Translations under genes and position numbers: made by a program | In this document: positions 37,012 to 48,000 of the stretch, in pieces | Layout of the letters: each line of letters starts with the position of its first letter | How positions within the stretch are numbered: position 1 is the first letter of the stretch | The notes under the pieces: model-generated | Databases searched by the model: none | What the model was told of the DNA's origin: nothing | Seen by the model: the letters and a program-made list of their open reading frames with translations, nothing else | Source: Piper betle | Taxonomy: Eukaryota > Streptophyta > Magnoliopsida > Piperales > Piperaceae | Length of the DNA: 64,000 bases | Direction: 5' to 3' | NCBI GenBank assembly: GCA_033002965.1 | Contig: JAURVB010013259.1 | Span: 496,001 to 560,000 of the forward strand

Positions 37012-39090
37012 GAAAGACAATCACCAAATCCAAATCCCAGGGTGCAATTCATGCCCCACCTTTCAACCACCGATTTGTTCTTGTTCTTGTTTTTTTTTTT
37101 TTTTATGTCAAACTCTCAACATTCACGTGATTTGCGGCTACTACCATGCATTTTTTATTTTACAGACCATTCAATTCAATTAAACAGCTTCCAAACTGAA
37201 AAATAAGAAAAAGAAGATGAGAGAGGAGTGAGAGGTGTTTCTCCTTGTTTCAGGCCTTGATTTCCGGTGTCTTGATCACAAGAACACTTTGTTCCACAAC
37301 CTGCCAATCCGAATATATATTCCTCTCCGTTTTCTTCTTGGACGATCTCAATGTACATAACCACAAGTGGTGAAAGGTGCATAAATATTTCTTATAAGTT
37401 GCACAACTGTAAACAAATATATAATATATTTACAGTAGTAGTTAAGCTGGACTTGATATAGTTTGCATTGCATGGGTTACGTGATCTCTCTTTGATTGGC
37501 CTAACTAAAGAAAAAACGTAAAAGATAACGTCGTCGGATATGAGTCATGTTGGCAGCTGGAACTTTGATTTGATTTGATTAGGATGTAAAACATCAAATA
37601 TCGCTTGAGTTGAGTTGAGCTCATCTCTCTGTGTTCCTTGTTCATGCTTTCCAATATTTCTCTGACGTAAAATATTCGAAGAGGCGTCTTAAAGCAGGGT
37701 CCAATTACGTCTTCAACCTTCGTCAAAATCTCCGAAAAGAAGTAAAAAACTTCAACAGTTCAGGAGGGGATTTGCTGTAAATGTTTCAGAAAATGTTCCC
37801 CCGGTACCAACTCTCTCGTTGGTGTAAATCACTAAAATTAATGGTATTTTAACTCTCATTGTTATGGGTATATCTTGCAAACTCTATAAATAACGGTGAT
37901 TGGAACCAATAAAAATAGTGCTACAGCGAGTTTGGTGAGAATGTGGGGTTCAACTAATTCGGTTTGCTGCTCTTGGCAGTATTCTTGTGATTCATGCTTG
38001 GCGACAACATTGTTCAGCTGTCCATGTGCATATATTCAATGTTTCATACTCCATCTAATTCATGTATCGAATCCATGCAGACATGAAGCTCAGCCTTGAT
38101 CTTTGTGTGTAACAGCAACTGTAAATTTTGACGCCCGCTTTATTTGAGTTGAAGGTGCTTATACAAAATATTTTCTGAATTTTGTACAACATATCCAACA
38201 AGATTTGTCTAACACGTAAAGCAAACTATATATAATGAATGCCTAATTACCATTTCAGATTATTATTATGTTGAATAGTAGCTTAATTAGCTTTTAGTAC
38301 TGTACATAGAAGTTTTGGAGAGCACTGTGAATAAACATTGTCCAATTAGCTAATAATCAAGTTGAATTTATTAAAAATGGTCCCATTAGTTGAAACAATA
38401 CCAGTACTAATATTTACCCGAAAAAGTCCAAGAGCTTGTGAACTTGCTTAAAACAAAAATATAATAACTTATGAATTAGAAAGATAAGTTCTTGACAACC
38501 AACCGACCAAATTAAACCAGTGTAGGGAACCGTGACATGACCACATTGTTGAGATATTTTAAGCACAAGATTCAAACGTAAACAACGCAAAAGAACCATA
38601 ATTAAACGAATGGGTAGGCCAATAGTTAGGTCACCTTGTCCACGTCTACCCAAAAATAATATGAAGGTTCGACAACTAAGGGTCTAGCATGTCATATAAA
38701 TAGACAGTATAACTACATACAATTTTTTAAAAATATGTGGGAAGAGATGATTGAGAAGATCTACTACCAATCTGAGTGATGACCAACGTTATGATCTCAT
38801 TCAAACATCCAAAGTTTCCAACTAACATTTTCTTATTCCTTTAATTTATACAGTACTCTCAGAAAAAAAAACAGAAGAAGAGGTGACTGTAGTACTATAT
38901 ACAAATTTCAATGTTGAGATGTTTTATGTGATCATATGTAACGACATCAGTCTAACCAACTTTGCACCGGCAAGACTAAAATATCAAATAAAGAAAATAA
39001 GTTTTGAGATTTGACAATAGTTTTTAATCCAAGGTGACATGATATGATGTACAATCAATACTACCAAGTGATCAATCCAAAATAAAACTA
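37012..39090. other. Intergenic; short unsupported ORFs only
   Basis: ORFs of 63-79 codons occur at 37176-37382 (-), 37505-37726 (-), 37896-38099 (+) and 38414-38653 (-). None has a recognisable motif, signal peptide or in-frame splice partner, so I call no gene. Confidence 0.4.
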
Positions 39091-39092
39091 CC

Positions 39093-39540
39093 ATATATAT
39101 ATATATATATATATAAGGCAAAGCTATGGTGCACTGCCCTCTTTTGGTAGTGCACCATGTGTCCAGATCTGGGCCACTATATTAAAATCCAGCGATCCAT
39201 ATTTCACTGGCACCCCTAGACCTGCCCCAGGCCCACCCGCCTGCCTGGCCACCTGCCCTCCGCCGACGCCCCTCCCCACCGCAGCCCCCTCGCCCGCTCC
39301 GACGACCCCCTTCGCCACAGTCTCGACCACCCCCCCCCCCCTGCCCACCCCAAGCCGTCACGGCCTCCTATCCCGCCCCGCTGGTGCCCTCCCTTGCCCT
39401 ACAGCTGCAGCCCCCTCACCCCCGGCCGCCCCCTTCCAACCTCCTCGCAGCCGCAGCCCCAGCCCCAACGTGCCCCTCCCCCAGCTGCCGCGCCCCAGCC
39501 ACTGTCCCCCCTGCCCCCACCACATCCCCCTTTTGTTTGA
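39093..39540. repeat. TA microsatellite, small hairpin and C-rich tract; likely transposon terminus
   Basis: A TA run at ~39093-39116 is followed by a near-perfect hairpin at 39129-39159 (tggtgcact...agtgcacca). From ~39190 to 39530 the plus strand is extremely C-rich and proline-codon rich in any frame. Sharp edges against AT-rich flanks and a terminal hairpin suggest the end of a transposable element, but I cannot define its other end. Confidence 0.4.
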
Positions 39541-40230
39541 TTTTTTTTTTGAGATTTGATCTTAAAATAGAGAATTATTTTTGTGACTTAAATAAGAGTT
39601 AGAGAAAAGTTCTTGATGGTCTAATAAATCGGAAAATCTCTTTCCTCGTTGCACTCGCAAAAAAACGTTCAATTTATTAAATCTTAAGAGTAATTTGTGA
39701 GAAGAAATTTTAGTTTATGAAAGCGACAATATTAATTTGAAGACATTGCTTTTAAGCATAATTGAGCATCTCAGACGTTAATTCTGAATTTTGTGCTGTC
39801 TTTTACAAATTAGAAATCGGTACATAGAAACATGTTTGATCCTATATTTAATTTTTTTATGTAACATTTCCAATAAACTATAATTGATTAAGATTAATCA
39901 TACTCTGTTTCCATCTATAATTCAAAGCTTGATTAAGTAAAAAGTATATTGTAAACACTTATTAAATTTTTTTATAATTACAAGTAATACATTGAAAAAT
40001 AATACAATTTTGTTGTAATTGCTTGTAAATATGAAGACGAATTGAGCCATTTTCACCGTAGCTATAACAAAAGGAGGTAAAATTTTATTCATATTGAGGA
40101 TTTTATCATCAAGTACTTAAATCTCAACGTAATTTTGAGATTTTGACATTTGAAGTTTTTATATAATTTGGATGTAGGGGGTTTGGGCTTGTATCTTCAT
40201 GTAATCTATACTAACATATAAAACAGAGGA
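39541..40230. other. AT-rich intergenic, nothing identified
   Basis: No open frame of note and no recognisable RNA gene or repeat boundary was seen. Confidence 0.4.
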
Positions 40231-40235
40231 TTTTT

Positions 40236-40660
40236 TCTAATTATTTTACAATATTATTATTTATTTTTTATTAGTAAAAAAATTAATTTTCTATTGTAAT
40301 TAAAATTTGTTTCGAATCCTTTAATATTTTTCTATTGTAATTAGAATTTATTTTGTCATGTGTGCTGTCATCTGTCATCTAATTATTTTACAATATTTCT
40401 CTTTGTTTCCTGTTAATACAAATTTGACTTTTTTAATGTAATTAAAATTTGTTTCAAATCCTTTAATACTTTATATTATAATTAGCATTTGTTTTACCAC
40501 ATGTCTTTAATTATTTTATAATATTATTATTTTATTTTTTATTAGTAAAAATATTGCTTTTCTATTGTGATTAATAATTATTTCGAATCCTTTTAATACT
40601 TATATATTGTAATTAGAATTTGTTTCACTTTTTATTATAATTAGAATTCATTTCGAATCT
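40236..40660. repeat. Diverged tandem repeat, ~140-bp unit, about three copies
   Basis: The phrase taattattttacaatatt, then ttttattagtaaaa, then attgtaattaaaatttgttt and cgaatcctttaata recurs starting near 40236, 40380 and 40510. Copies differ by substitutions and small indels. Confidence 0.6.
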
Positions 40661-40969
40661 TTTAGCCGCATACCTGATTTCAATATAATTGTTCATATTG
40701 TTATTTTAAAAAATCTTACAAATAAGTAATTTAAATTTAGAATAAAAATTCCGGAGGACCATGTACATGCATACCTGTTTTCAATATAATTGTTTATATT
40801 ATTATTCTTTTTTAAAAAAGTTTCTTACAAATAAATAATTTAAATAATAATTATAATAATAATTAAAATACACGAACTCAGACTCAATTTGTTCAATTAA
40901 AATTGTTATTCTATTTTTGTATATAATCAAAGTAATATAATAATAAATAATGCTGAGAAAGGAAAAAAA

Positions 40970-42247
40970 GGTAACGGGAGAAAGTCTGAACAAAGGCTGC
41001 CGCGGCTGCCCGTGGACTTTCCCCGCTATGCGGGGCCCACTTGCCAAACCGCACTCCGGGGCCCACAAACAACCGCCATTCCCGCCAAAAACTAGCCAGG
41101 CTATAGCTGCGGGCCCCGCAGCCCATCGTAGGTCCGTACGCGTGCCCCATATCCTAACCCCGGTTAGGGGGTGTTAACCACGGTTGGCGGTTGGGTTTGA
41201 GCTGTCAAAGTTTATAAGATGCCTTTCAAACACTCTTCCCTCTCCCTTGAGCTACCACCTGCTGCACTGCTCCCTTTCCCCGGCAAAGATTCGAACGTTG
41301 GAGCTCAAAGCTGCGCTTGACCAGTGGTGGAACTGTTTTTCGTGCTTCTGGTAGTGTTGGGAAGAGGGAGAGGTTGCTGGGTGTGTGTTTTAAAGTTGTG
41401 TCTTGTTTGTTAGGACGGGAGGTAATTTTTTAATTTTTCTTTTTTTGGTTTTCTTTTTTCGATGTGTTTGATGGTGGTGGTGATGAAAAGGTCCATCTTT
41501 GAGCTGTTGGAGCTTGATGGTTTTTCGGCAGCTCTGAAAGATTGGATTTTTTCTTTTTGGTTTTTGGGAGGTTACCAGAGAAGAAGGATAGGTGTTGGGG
41601 GTGCGTTGTGGATAGTGATCATCTTGTATTGTTTTCCCTTGGTGGTGATGTTCGAAGTTGGTGGGAGCTTCTATCTTTCTACAAAAATGATGCCAATAGA
41701 AACTGCCGTGAGAAGGCTGGCAATATCAGTGAAGTGACGTTCTACTGACTTTGTGCTCCTTGGTGAGAAACATGAGAAACTGACCAGTCTGGCATACCTT
41801 GGCCTTGCTTTAGCAGCTAGTCAACAATTCAAAGCGTTTCTAGTGTAAGGTTCACATTGCATGTGTTTTTAAAGTAACCTCAGAGCGATGATGGCGGAAG
41901 AATAATTTTGTCAAAGAGATGAAACCATGGAGAAAAAAGTGGGGAAGAAAACGCCGGGGGTGGGTCATAATGTATTAATTTCCTTCACCATGGTGGGCTT
42001 ACGCTGAACTATGTTACTCAAAACAAAATTCTTTGCGATTGATGGGTGGACCAGGGGGCATCTCTGGTTGCAGTCAATTGTCCATAATCGGATGATCCAA
42101 GTAACATGGTGGAGGCCCATATTATCGTTTTATGGATGATATTTATGCTTTTTAATAAAAAAATTATAAAGATGTTCTTATGTTTATATTTGAGGGATGG
42201 TTGATTATACGTTCTTACAGTTACAGGGAGAAGTGCCAAAGGAGAAA
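40970..42247 (+). promoter_or_regulatory. Promoter, 5' leader exon and leader intron of the bHLH gene
   Basis: A GC-rich block (40980-41180) is followed by a TATA-like ttataag at 41212-41218 and a CT-rich leader. A leader exon likely ends at 41421 (gacgggag before gtaatt), and the leader intron runs to a double acceptor ttacagttacag at 42215-42226, giving two possible starts six bases apart for the first coding exon. Confidence 0.45.
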
Positions 42248-43452
42248 ATGACAGAGTTGAAGAGAAGGCATTCTATTGATCTAGGCTCTCACATGTATTC
42301 AACTGCGTCGCTCAAGAGACCCAAGACTGACACCCCCCTTTCTCCATCTATCAGAGTATGCATTCTGTCCCCACTGATTGTGCATTCATTTTCCTGTTCA
42401 TTATAAGATGCATCTAATTTGGCAGTCTATTTAACTTTGTAGTCTCGATTCTTAAAGCTGTTTTCCTGTATGAAAATGATGGATTTTTCTTTGTTATGCT
42501 GTGTTATCTCATCTCACAATTTGTATAATGGGTTCTAATTATGCTGTTAGTTTTATCCGCTAGCTAAGTTCTTCGGCAGTGACATGTATAGTTTGGCATT
42601 TGTTAGTGAGGGTCTGACTGGTTGATGCGTTGAATAGGAGAGAAAGGACAAGCTGGGTGAGAAGATCTCTGCGCTCCAACAACTTGTCTCGCCCTTCGGG
42701 AAGGTATATATATACATATATTATTGCATTTGGAATTCTGTCTGAAATCATATTTGAGACCGCTGTAATTTGGCTGCTTGGATCTTCTTAACGGGTGGAA
42801 TATCAAATTTTTGCAGACAGATACAGCTTCCGTGCTTCTAGAGGCAACCGAATATATCAAATTTCTTCAAGACCAAGTTCAGGCTAGTTTGTCTTTGCTT
42901 CTGTCTTATAGTAAGAAGTTGATACCGATTGATTAGCCTCCATTTCTGGATTTCCATAGACCCAAAAACAAGTCTGCACCGCCCATATTTTTGCCATGCT
43001 TTCACATTTAGAGAGCTGACTCAATGTTTTTGTTTGTTTAACATGACTATGACACTCCCTTCTACAATGTCATCTGATTCTGATAATCAAAATGTTTCAG
43101 GTCTTGAGTGCTCCTTACCTCCTTGATGCCAGTAAACTGCAGGTAAGCTGTTTGACCGGTAATTCCTCATATTCAGGTCATTTTTTGGTAAAAATTAAGC
43201 ACTTCTACATTACAATGCAGATTGAAGAAAACAGATGTTACATCTTCTGATTGATAAAAATGCAAAATAGTTATGGCTTGTAAGTAAATGGTTGCTTATT
43301 CTGATCAGGGCCCGGATACCCGGAACTTGAGAAGCCGGGGACTGTGCCTCGTCCCTGTCGAATGCTCCCTCAAAGTTGCCCACAGCAATGGAGCCGACAT
43401 TTGGGCTCCTACCATGGCAAGCTCCAAGTCTGAAAGCTCCTCGCGACGTTGA
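42248..43452 (+). CDS. Atypical bHLH transcription factor (bHLH153-like), 141 aa
   Basis: Exons: 42248-42355, 42638-42703, 42817-42882, 43101-43142, 43309-43452. The HLH part spans exons 3-4: [40 protein letters not shown], then [18 protein letters not shown]. The C-terminal [12 protein letters not shown] and NGADIWAP motifs are typical of the plant group that includes bHLH68, bHLH110 and bHLH153. The basic region lacks the His-Glu-Arg triad that reads an E-box, so the protein probably acts by dimerising or with altered DNA specificity (family knowledge plus inference). Start choice: first ATG of exon 2, giving [13 protein letters not shown]. The exon 4 donor is GC (cag followed by gctagt) rather than GT; reading on to the next GT breaks the frame and the conserved QVLSAPYL join. 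Confidence 0.88.
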
Positions 43453-45063
43453 AAGCCATTGTAGACCAAAGACAAATCTTTGTTACAAATTTTGAGTATG
43501 GTAGGTTCTGAAAGAGCTTCCATCAGCGAAACAATTTATCAGCTTATCATTTGAACCTTGTCAATTGCCTCGACAATCTGATGAGGTTCAACCGGCGCCC
43601 ATGGTAGTCTCTGGGAGAGAGGTGTAGGTTTGTACAGAGACACCGTTAAGCTGCATAGAATGTGAAATTACAGAAAGGAAAGGAACGAGGATATGGTAAA
43701 ACGTAGAAAACAAAAATTGTAGGTGGGTTTCCACCAACTCAATGTACCAATGGCACGTGGCATTGCGGCAGTTGCGTACATGCTGCCGTTGTTTTTATGT
43801 TTTTTTTAAAGTTTCGGAGAACATCATGCATGCAATTGTTCAGTCGCAATATGGGCTACTTAATTTTTCCTTTTGGCCATGGTGATGCAAAGGCTCTACA
43901 ATTCGCGAAGGGACAAATAGAGTCAATCTGGTTATTTACCCCGCTTTGGTTATGGACGTCTTTCCCCGTGGTGTCTACGCTTTGGCTATCATAAATGTTG
44001 ACATTGCATTAATTTCTGTAAATAGGGGCAGATAAAATTAGCTTTCATTCGACAGAGGAAATGAAATTACTGATACCAATCGGCTCTCTGTAAGATCACA
44101 AGTTCGGTTGGTTTATTTTGTTTTCCAATTTCACCCCTACCTCCTCCGTTGTTCATTGTCGGAGTGCGCCCTGGTTTGTCTGGTTGTTGGGGTGAGTTTC
44201 TGACTCAATATAATTTCACCTGCTGTTTAGCCTCTACATATGGAATAAGTCAAACACTCTTTATTGTACTTTCCTCAAATATTGAGTACGAAATCCTACT
44301 AACCGTTTTTTTTACACTTCCTCCAAAAGAGCACATGCCAGCACAACACAACGTATAGGATTACCAAATGCGAGGCCAACACTTTTGTTTTGGATAAAAT
44401 GTCGTACCGCAGAAAAGATATAAGATTGTAATTCGTAATAAGTTGGGAATGACATGATTGAGGAAGATATGTATGACAACAACAAGAAAGGAACTTTTGA
44501 AGGGTTAACTAAGAAAAATGGTTGAGGCTACAACGATCCCATGGATAAAGAGTACAATAAGAAAAAAACTATCACACTACCTCCTCTTTGGCTCAAAAAG
44601 GCCAAAATAAAAACATGGATAAAGAGTACAATAAGAAAAAAAACTATGAATTTAAATGCAAATAACCTTCATGATCACCCATTACCCAAGCTCCAATTAT
44701 TTGAGGAATAGTGGGTGGTGCTGACACAACACCGCTTTCGATACAGGGTGGAAGGAAAAAAGAGGTTTCAAACTGCTGACATTACTAGTTGAAATCATCA
44801 AATCCTTTTTATATGAACGCAAATGACATCTTCAAATAAAGTTTTTAATGCTACAATAGCTGTGTAGTTATTTGACTCATCACTGCATACAAAAATATCA
44901 TATCAAATTTTGAACTTTCGCCTGTAAATCTCACAAAAATGTGGTGCCTTAGTTGCTACCTCGACTACATAAAGGGTAACCAAGATAAGAAAACTGAGAA
45001 GCATCAAAGATGTACCAAATTTGAGAGAAATGCTGTTACATCCCTCGTGGCATACTTGTATAG
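43453..45063. other. 3' region of the bHLH gene and convergent 3' end of PheRS alpha
   Basis: No gene is seen. ORFs at 43797-43994 and 44149-44358 are unsupported. A ~30-bp phrase (catggataaagagtacaata) occurs at ~44539 and again at ~44613, a short local duplication. Confidence 0.4.
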
Positions 45064-48000
45064 CTAATAGATTCCAAGGCGGCAAATAGGATTTGACTTG
45101 ATGAGGCCGAGATCCACCTGAAAAAAAAAGAAAAAGAAAAAAAGAACACCACCAGTTACAATCTACAACTGCTAAACTGGAAGTAACCAAGCTCTCAACC
45201 ATGCGATACCTTGTGCCCAAAAAGATCTCGGATGTTGTCAATCCCATATAAAATCATAGTTGGCCTGGCCAAATATTCAATAATATAATGGTCAGTCATT
45301 TTTCTCAAATCACTATCATATAACAAATAAAGCCCACAAATGATTCTTTCAATCAATTTGCCAAAAGAAGCAACTTCACAATAAACCATAATTGCAGTAG
45401 GTGATCTCGACCAAGATGCAGGCAACCAAGCACCACACAAGCTTGGCATCCAAGTTGAAGTCACTTTCAAGACTCATTGGACAAACCAATTGAATCAGAT
45501 CTGTCCTTACCAATTCAGTTTTAACATGTCAATACTGCTTCAAAGAATGAGGATGCAAAATCAAATTATCAACAATTACCAAAACAAGCAGAATGACGCA
45601 AGTTAATCTAAAATATATCAAATTAAGGCATGCATTTGTTTCTATATTTTTTCAAGATGGCTAAAAAATAGCAGACAAACTCCTCGGTGCATACACATGT
45701 ACCTACTCCAAGTTAATTAGAACACAAGAAAAATGCTTGAATCAGCTTGCTAGGACCCCCACTTTTACGATATATATAGGTTAAGACAGATGTTGCCATG
45801 GCTCTTTAATATTTGTGTTTCTCTGCTCTTATAACTATTATTCATACCGTTCTAGAGAAAGGCCCCATGCAATCACAGACACATCCTCAGGTAGACCCAT
45901 AGGAAGTAACATTTCAGGCCTGAACATGCCAGAATTTCCAACCTCCACCCATTTCTTGAGACCATCATGATAACTGCACATTGGGAAGCATATGAGGCAG
46001 GGATATTTGAAGAAACAAAAAAACATCCTTTTTGATGTATTTAGCTACTTGCAACAAAGAATAATCCCAGTCAAGATCCATATGGCCGTAGTTAGTGTAG
46101 AAAGCATTACAAACAGTCACAAACACGGTAACAGGATTTTTTGTAACCTGAAAATCTCCATGCTGGGTTCGGTATATGGGTTGTAAGCAGGTTTAAAACG
46201 CAGTTTTGACATTCCTGTAACAAAGCAAGGAAGACTAGTCAGAATGTCTCTTAAAAAATATATATGATTACATGTAATGTATGCTTAAGGAGTAGTGCCA
46301 AAATTCAGCACAAATTCTTAAAACATGTAAGCAGCGTTTTCCAATTACGGAGTACCTAATCGTGCAAAGAAATCATTCAAAACTCCAATAAGGTCACCAA
46401 GAGTAAGACCACGATCACAAACCAAACCTGCAATCACAGTGGTAGGCATTTGAACTTTGTCCCAGGTTTATTTGTAGATATACAAAAATCATGCATAAAT
46501 AATCATTAAAAAAATGGATACCTTCAATCTGGTGAAACTCTGCAAGATGAGTTCGGTCAACTGCTTCATTTCGGAAGACACGATCAATTGAAAAATATCT
46601 CTTGGGGGTGAATGGTTTTTCCTATTGACAAGTACCAAAAAGAATAAGGGAAACATTTAAAGAAAGCTGCACCAATAAAGTATGCACAATATTTTTAATA
46701 CAAAAGCAATCAATAACCTGAGCAAGTTTATAAAGCATTCTTGAAGAAACTGCCGTAGTGTGAGTTCGCAGAACATTCTTCTCAGCTTCTTCCCTCTTCC
46801 AATCATATTCATATCTGCCGATAAAAACTTCTTGAGATTTCAAATGCATATCAGCAGAATTGCTCATTAAATCAAATAGAATGGTCTGTCCATACCCTCT
46901 AGACCCATAACCACCAGACTCATGAACTTGTTTAACTTTCTCAACATAATTGTCAGGCAAGGTTCTTGTTATAGAAGGAGCTGCAACGATGACACTAAGC
47001 TATGTCAAAAGCAACCCACCAATTAAAACAGCACCAAAGAAGCTTTAGTAATGCACAATAACTCTTTTTATAGGAAAATGCATATAAAAATGACCCATAG
47101 AAAATGTGTTCTATCTTTGCTTATAGCTTGTGAGCGCTTATATTCAAAAATAAGAAGCTGCATCAATTCAAGCAGCCAAGAGCACACTTGATACTCGCTG
47201 TCTTCATATAAAACAGAAAACTAGGATAATACCGAAATAAGATGCATTCATGCAACCCTGATTTTATTTAAATTACAGTTTAAACCTTTTTATGCTTACA
47301 CAATGAAATGTTCTTTATGCGATAAACACAATGTCAGAAAAAAATGAAAAACCTCAAAGAGAGAAATGCAAGTACACATAAAACCATCAACATCAATTAC
47401 TAAAATAAGGTTTCACAGAGCACGGAGGAACCCATTTAGGTAAAGGCACATAAATGCATATCAGATGCACCATGGCTAAAGCAAGTTTTATGTTTTAACA
47501 AATATAAAACAAACCAGTCAAAAAGAATGTATCATGGGAATCGCGAGCAGGATGCTGCTGGGGCTGGAACAGTGCATCAAAATTCCAGAAGCTGCATTAG
47601 AGTGATTTTTAACAGAAGACAGTAAGTGCATTGGGACAATAAAAAAACACAACCAGTTCATGAAATGCGTACATGATAGGTTTGAAAAATAAGGGTCACG
47701 GGTAACATACCTACTTTCAACAAAATTATTGGTCGGCATCTCCTGAAAACTATGACATTAAAAAGATTACAAAAATTAATGATGAAAAATGATCGTGAAT
47801 TCATATGGAAGACAATAACACAACAATAAAATATTTAAGCACAATCTTTAACCGAGAAAAGACACCCAGCCAAATGTAAGAAGTGAAAACTAGATATTCT
47901 ACTCACCCCATTTCAAAGAAAATTTTTCTGAATTGTTCACGAACCTGAAATAAATAAATGGGTAATATTTCATTATTCTAAAGGGTAAAACATAAACGGC

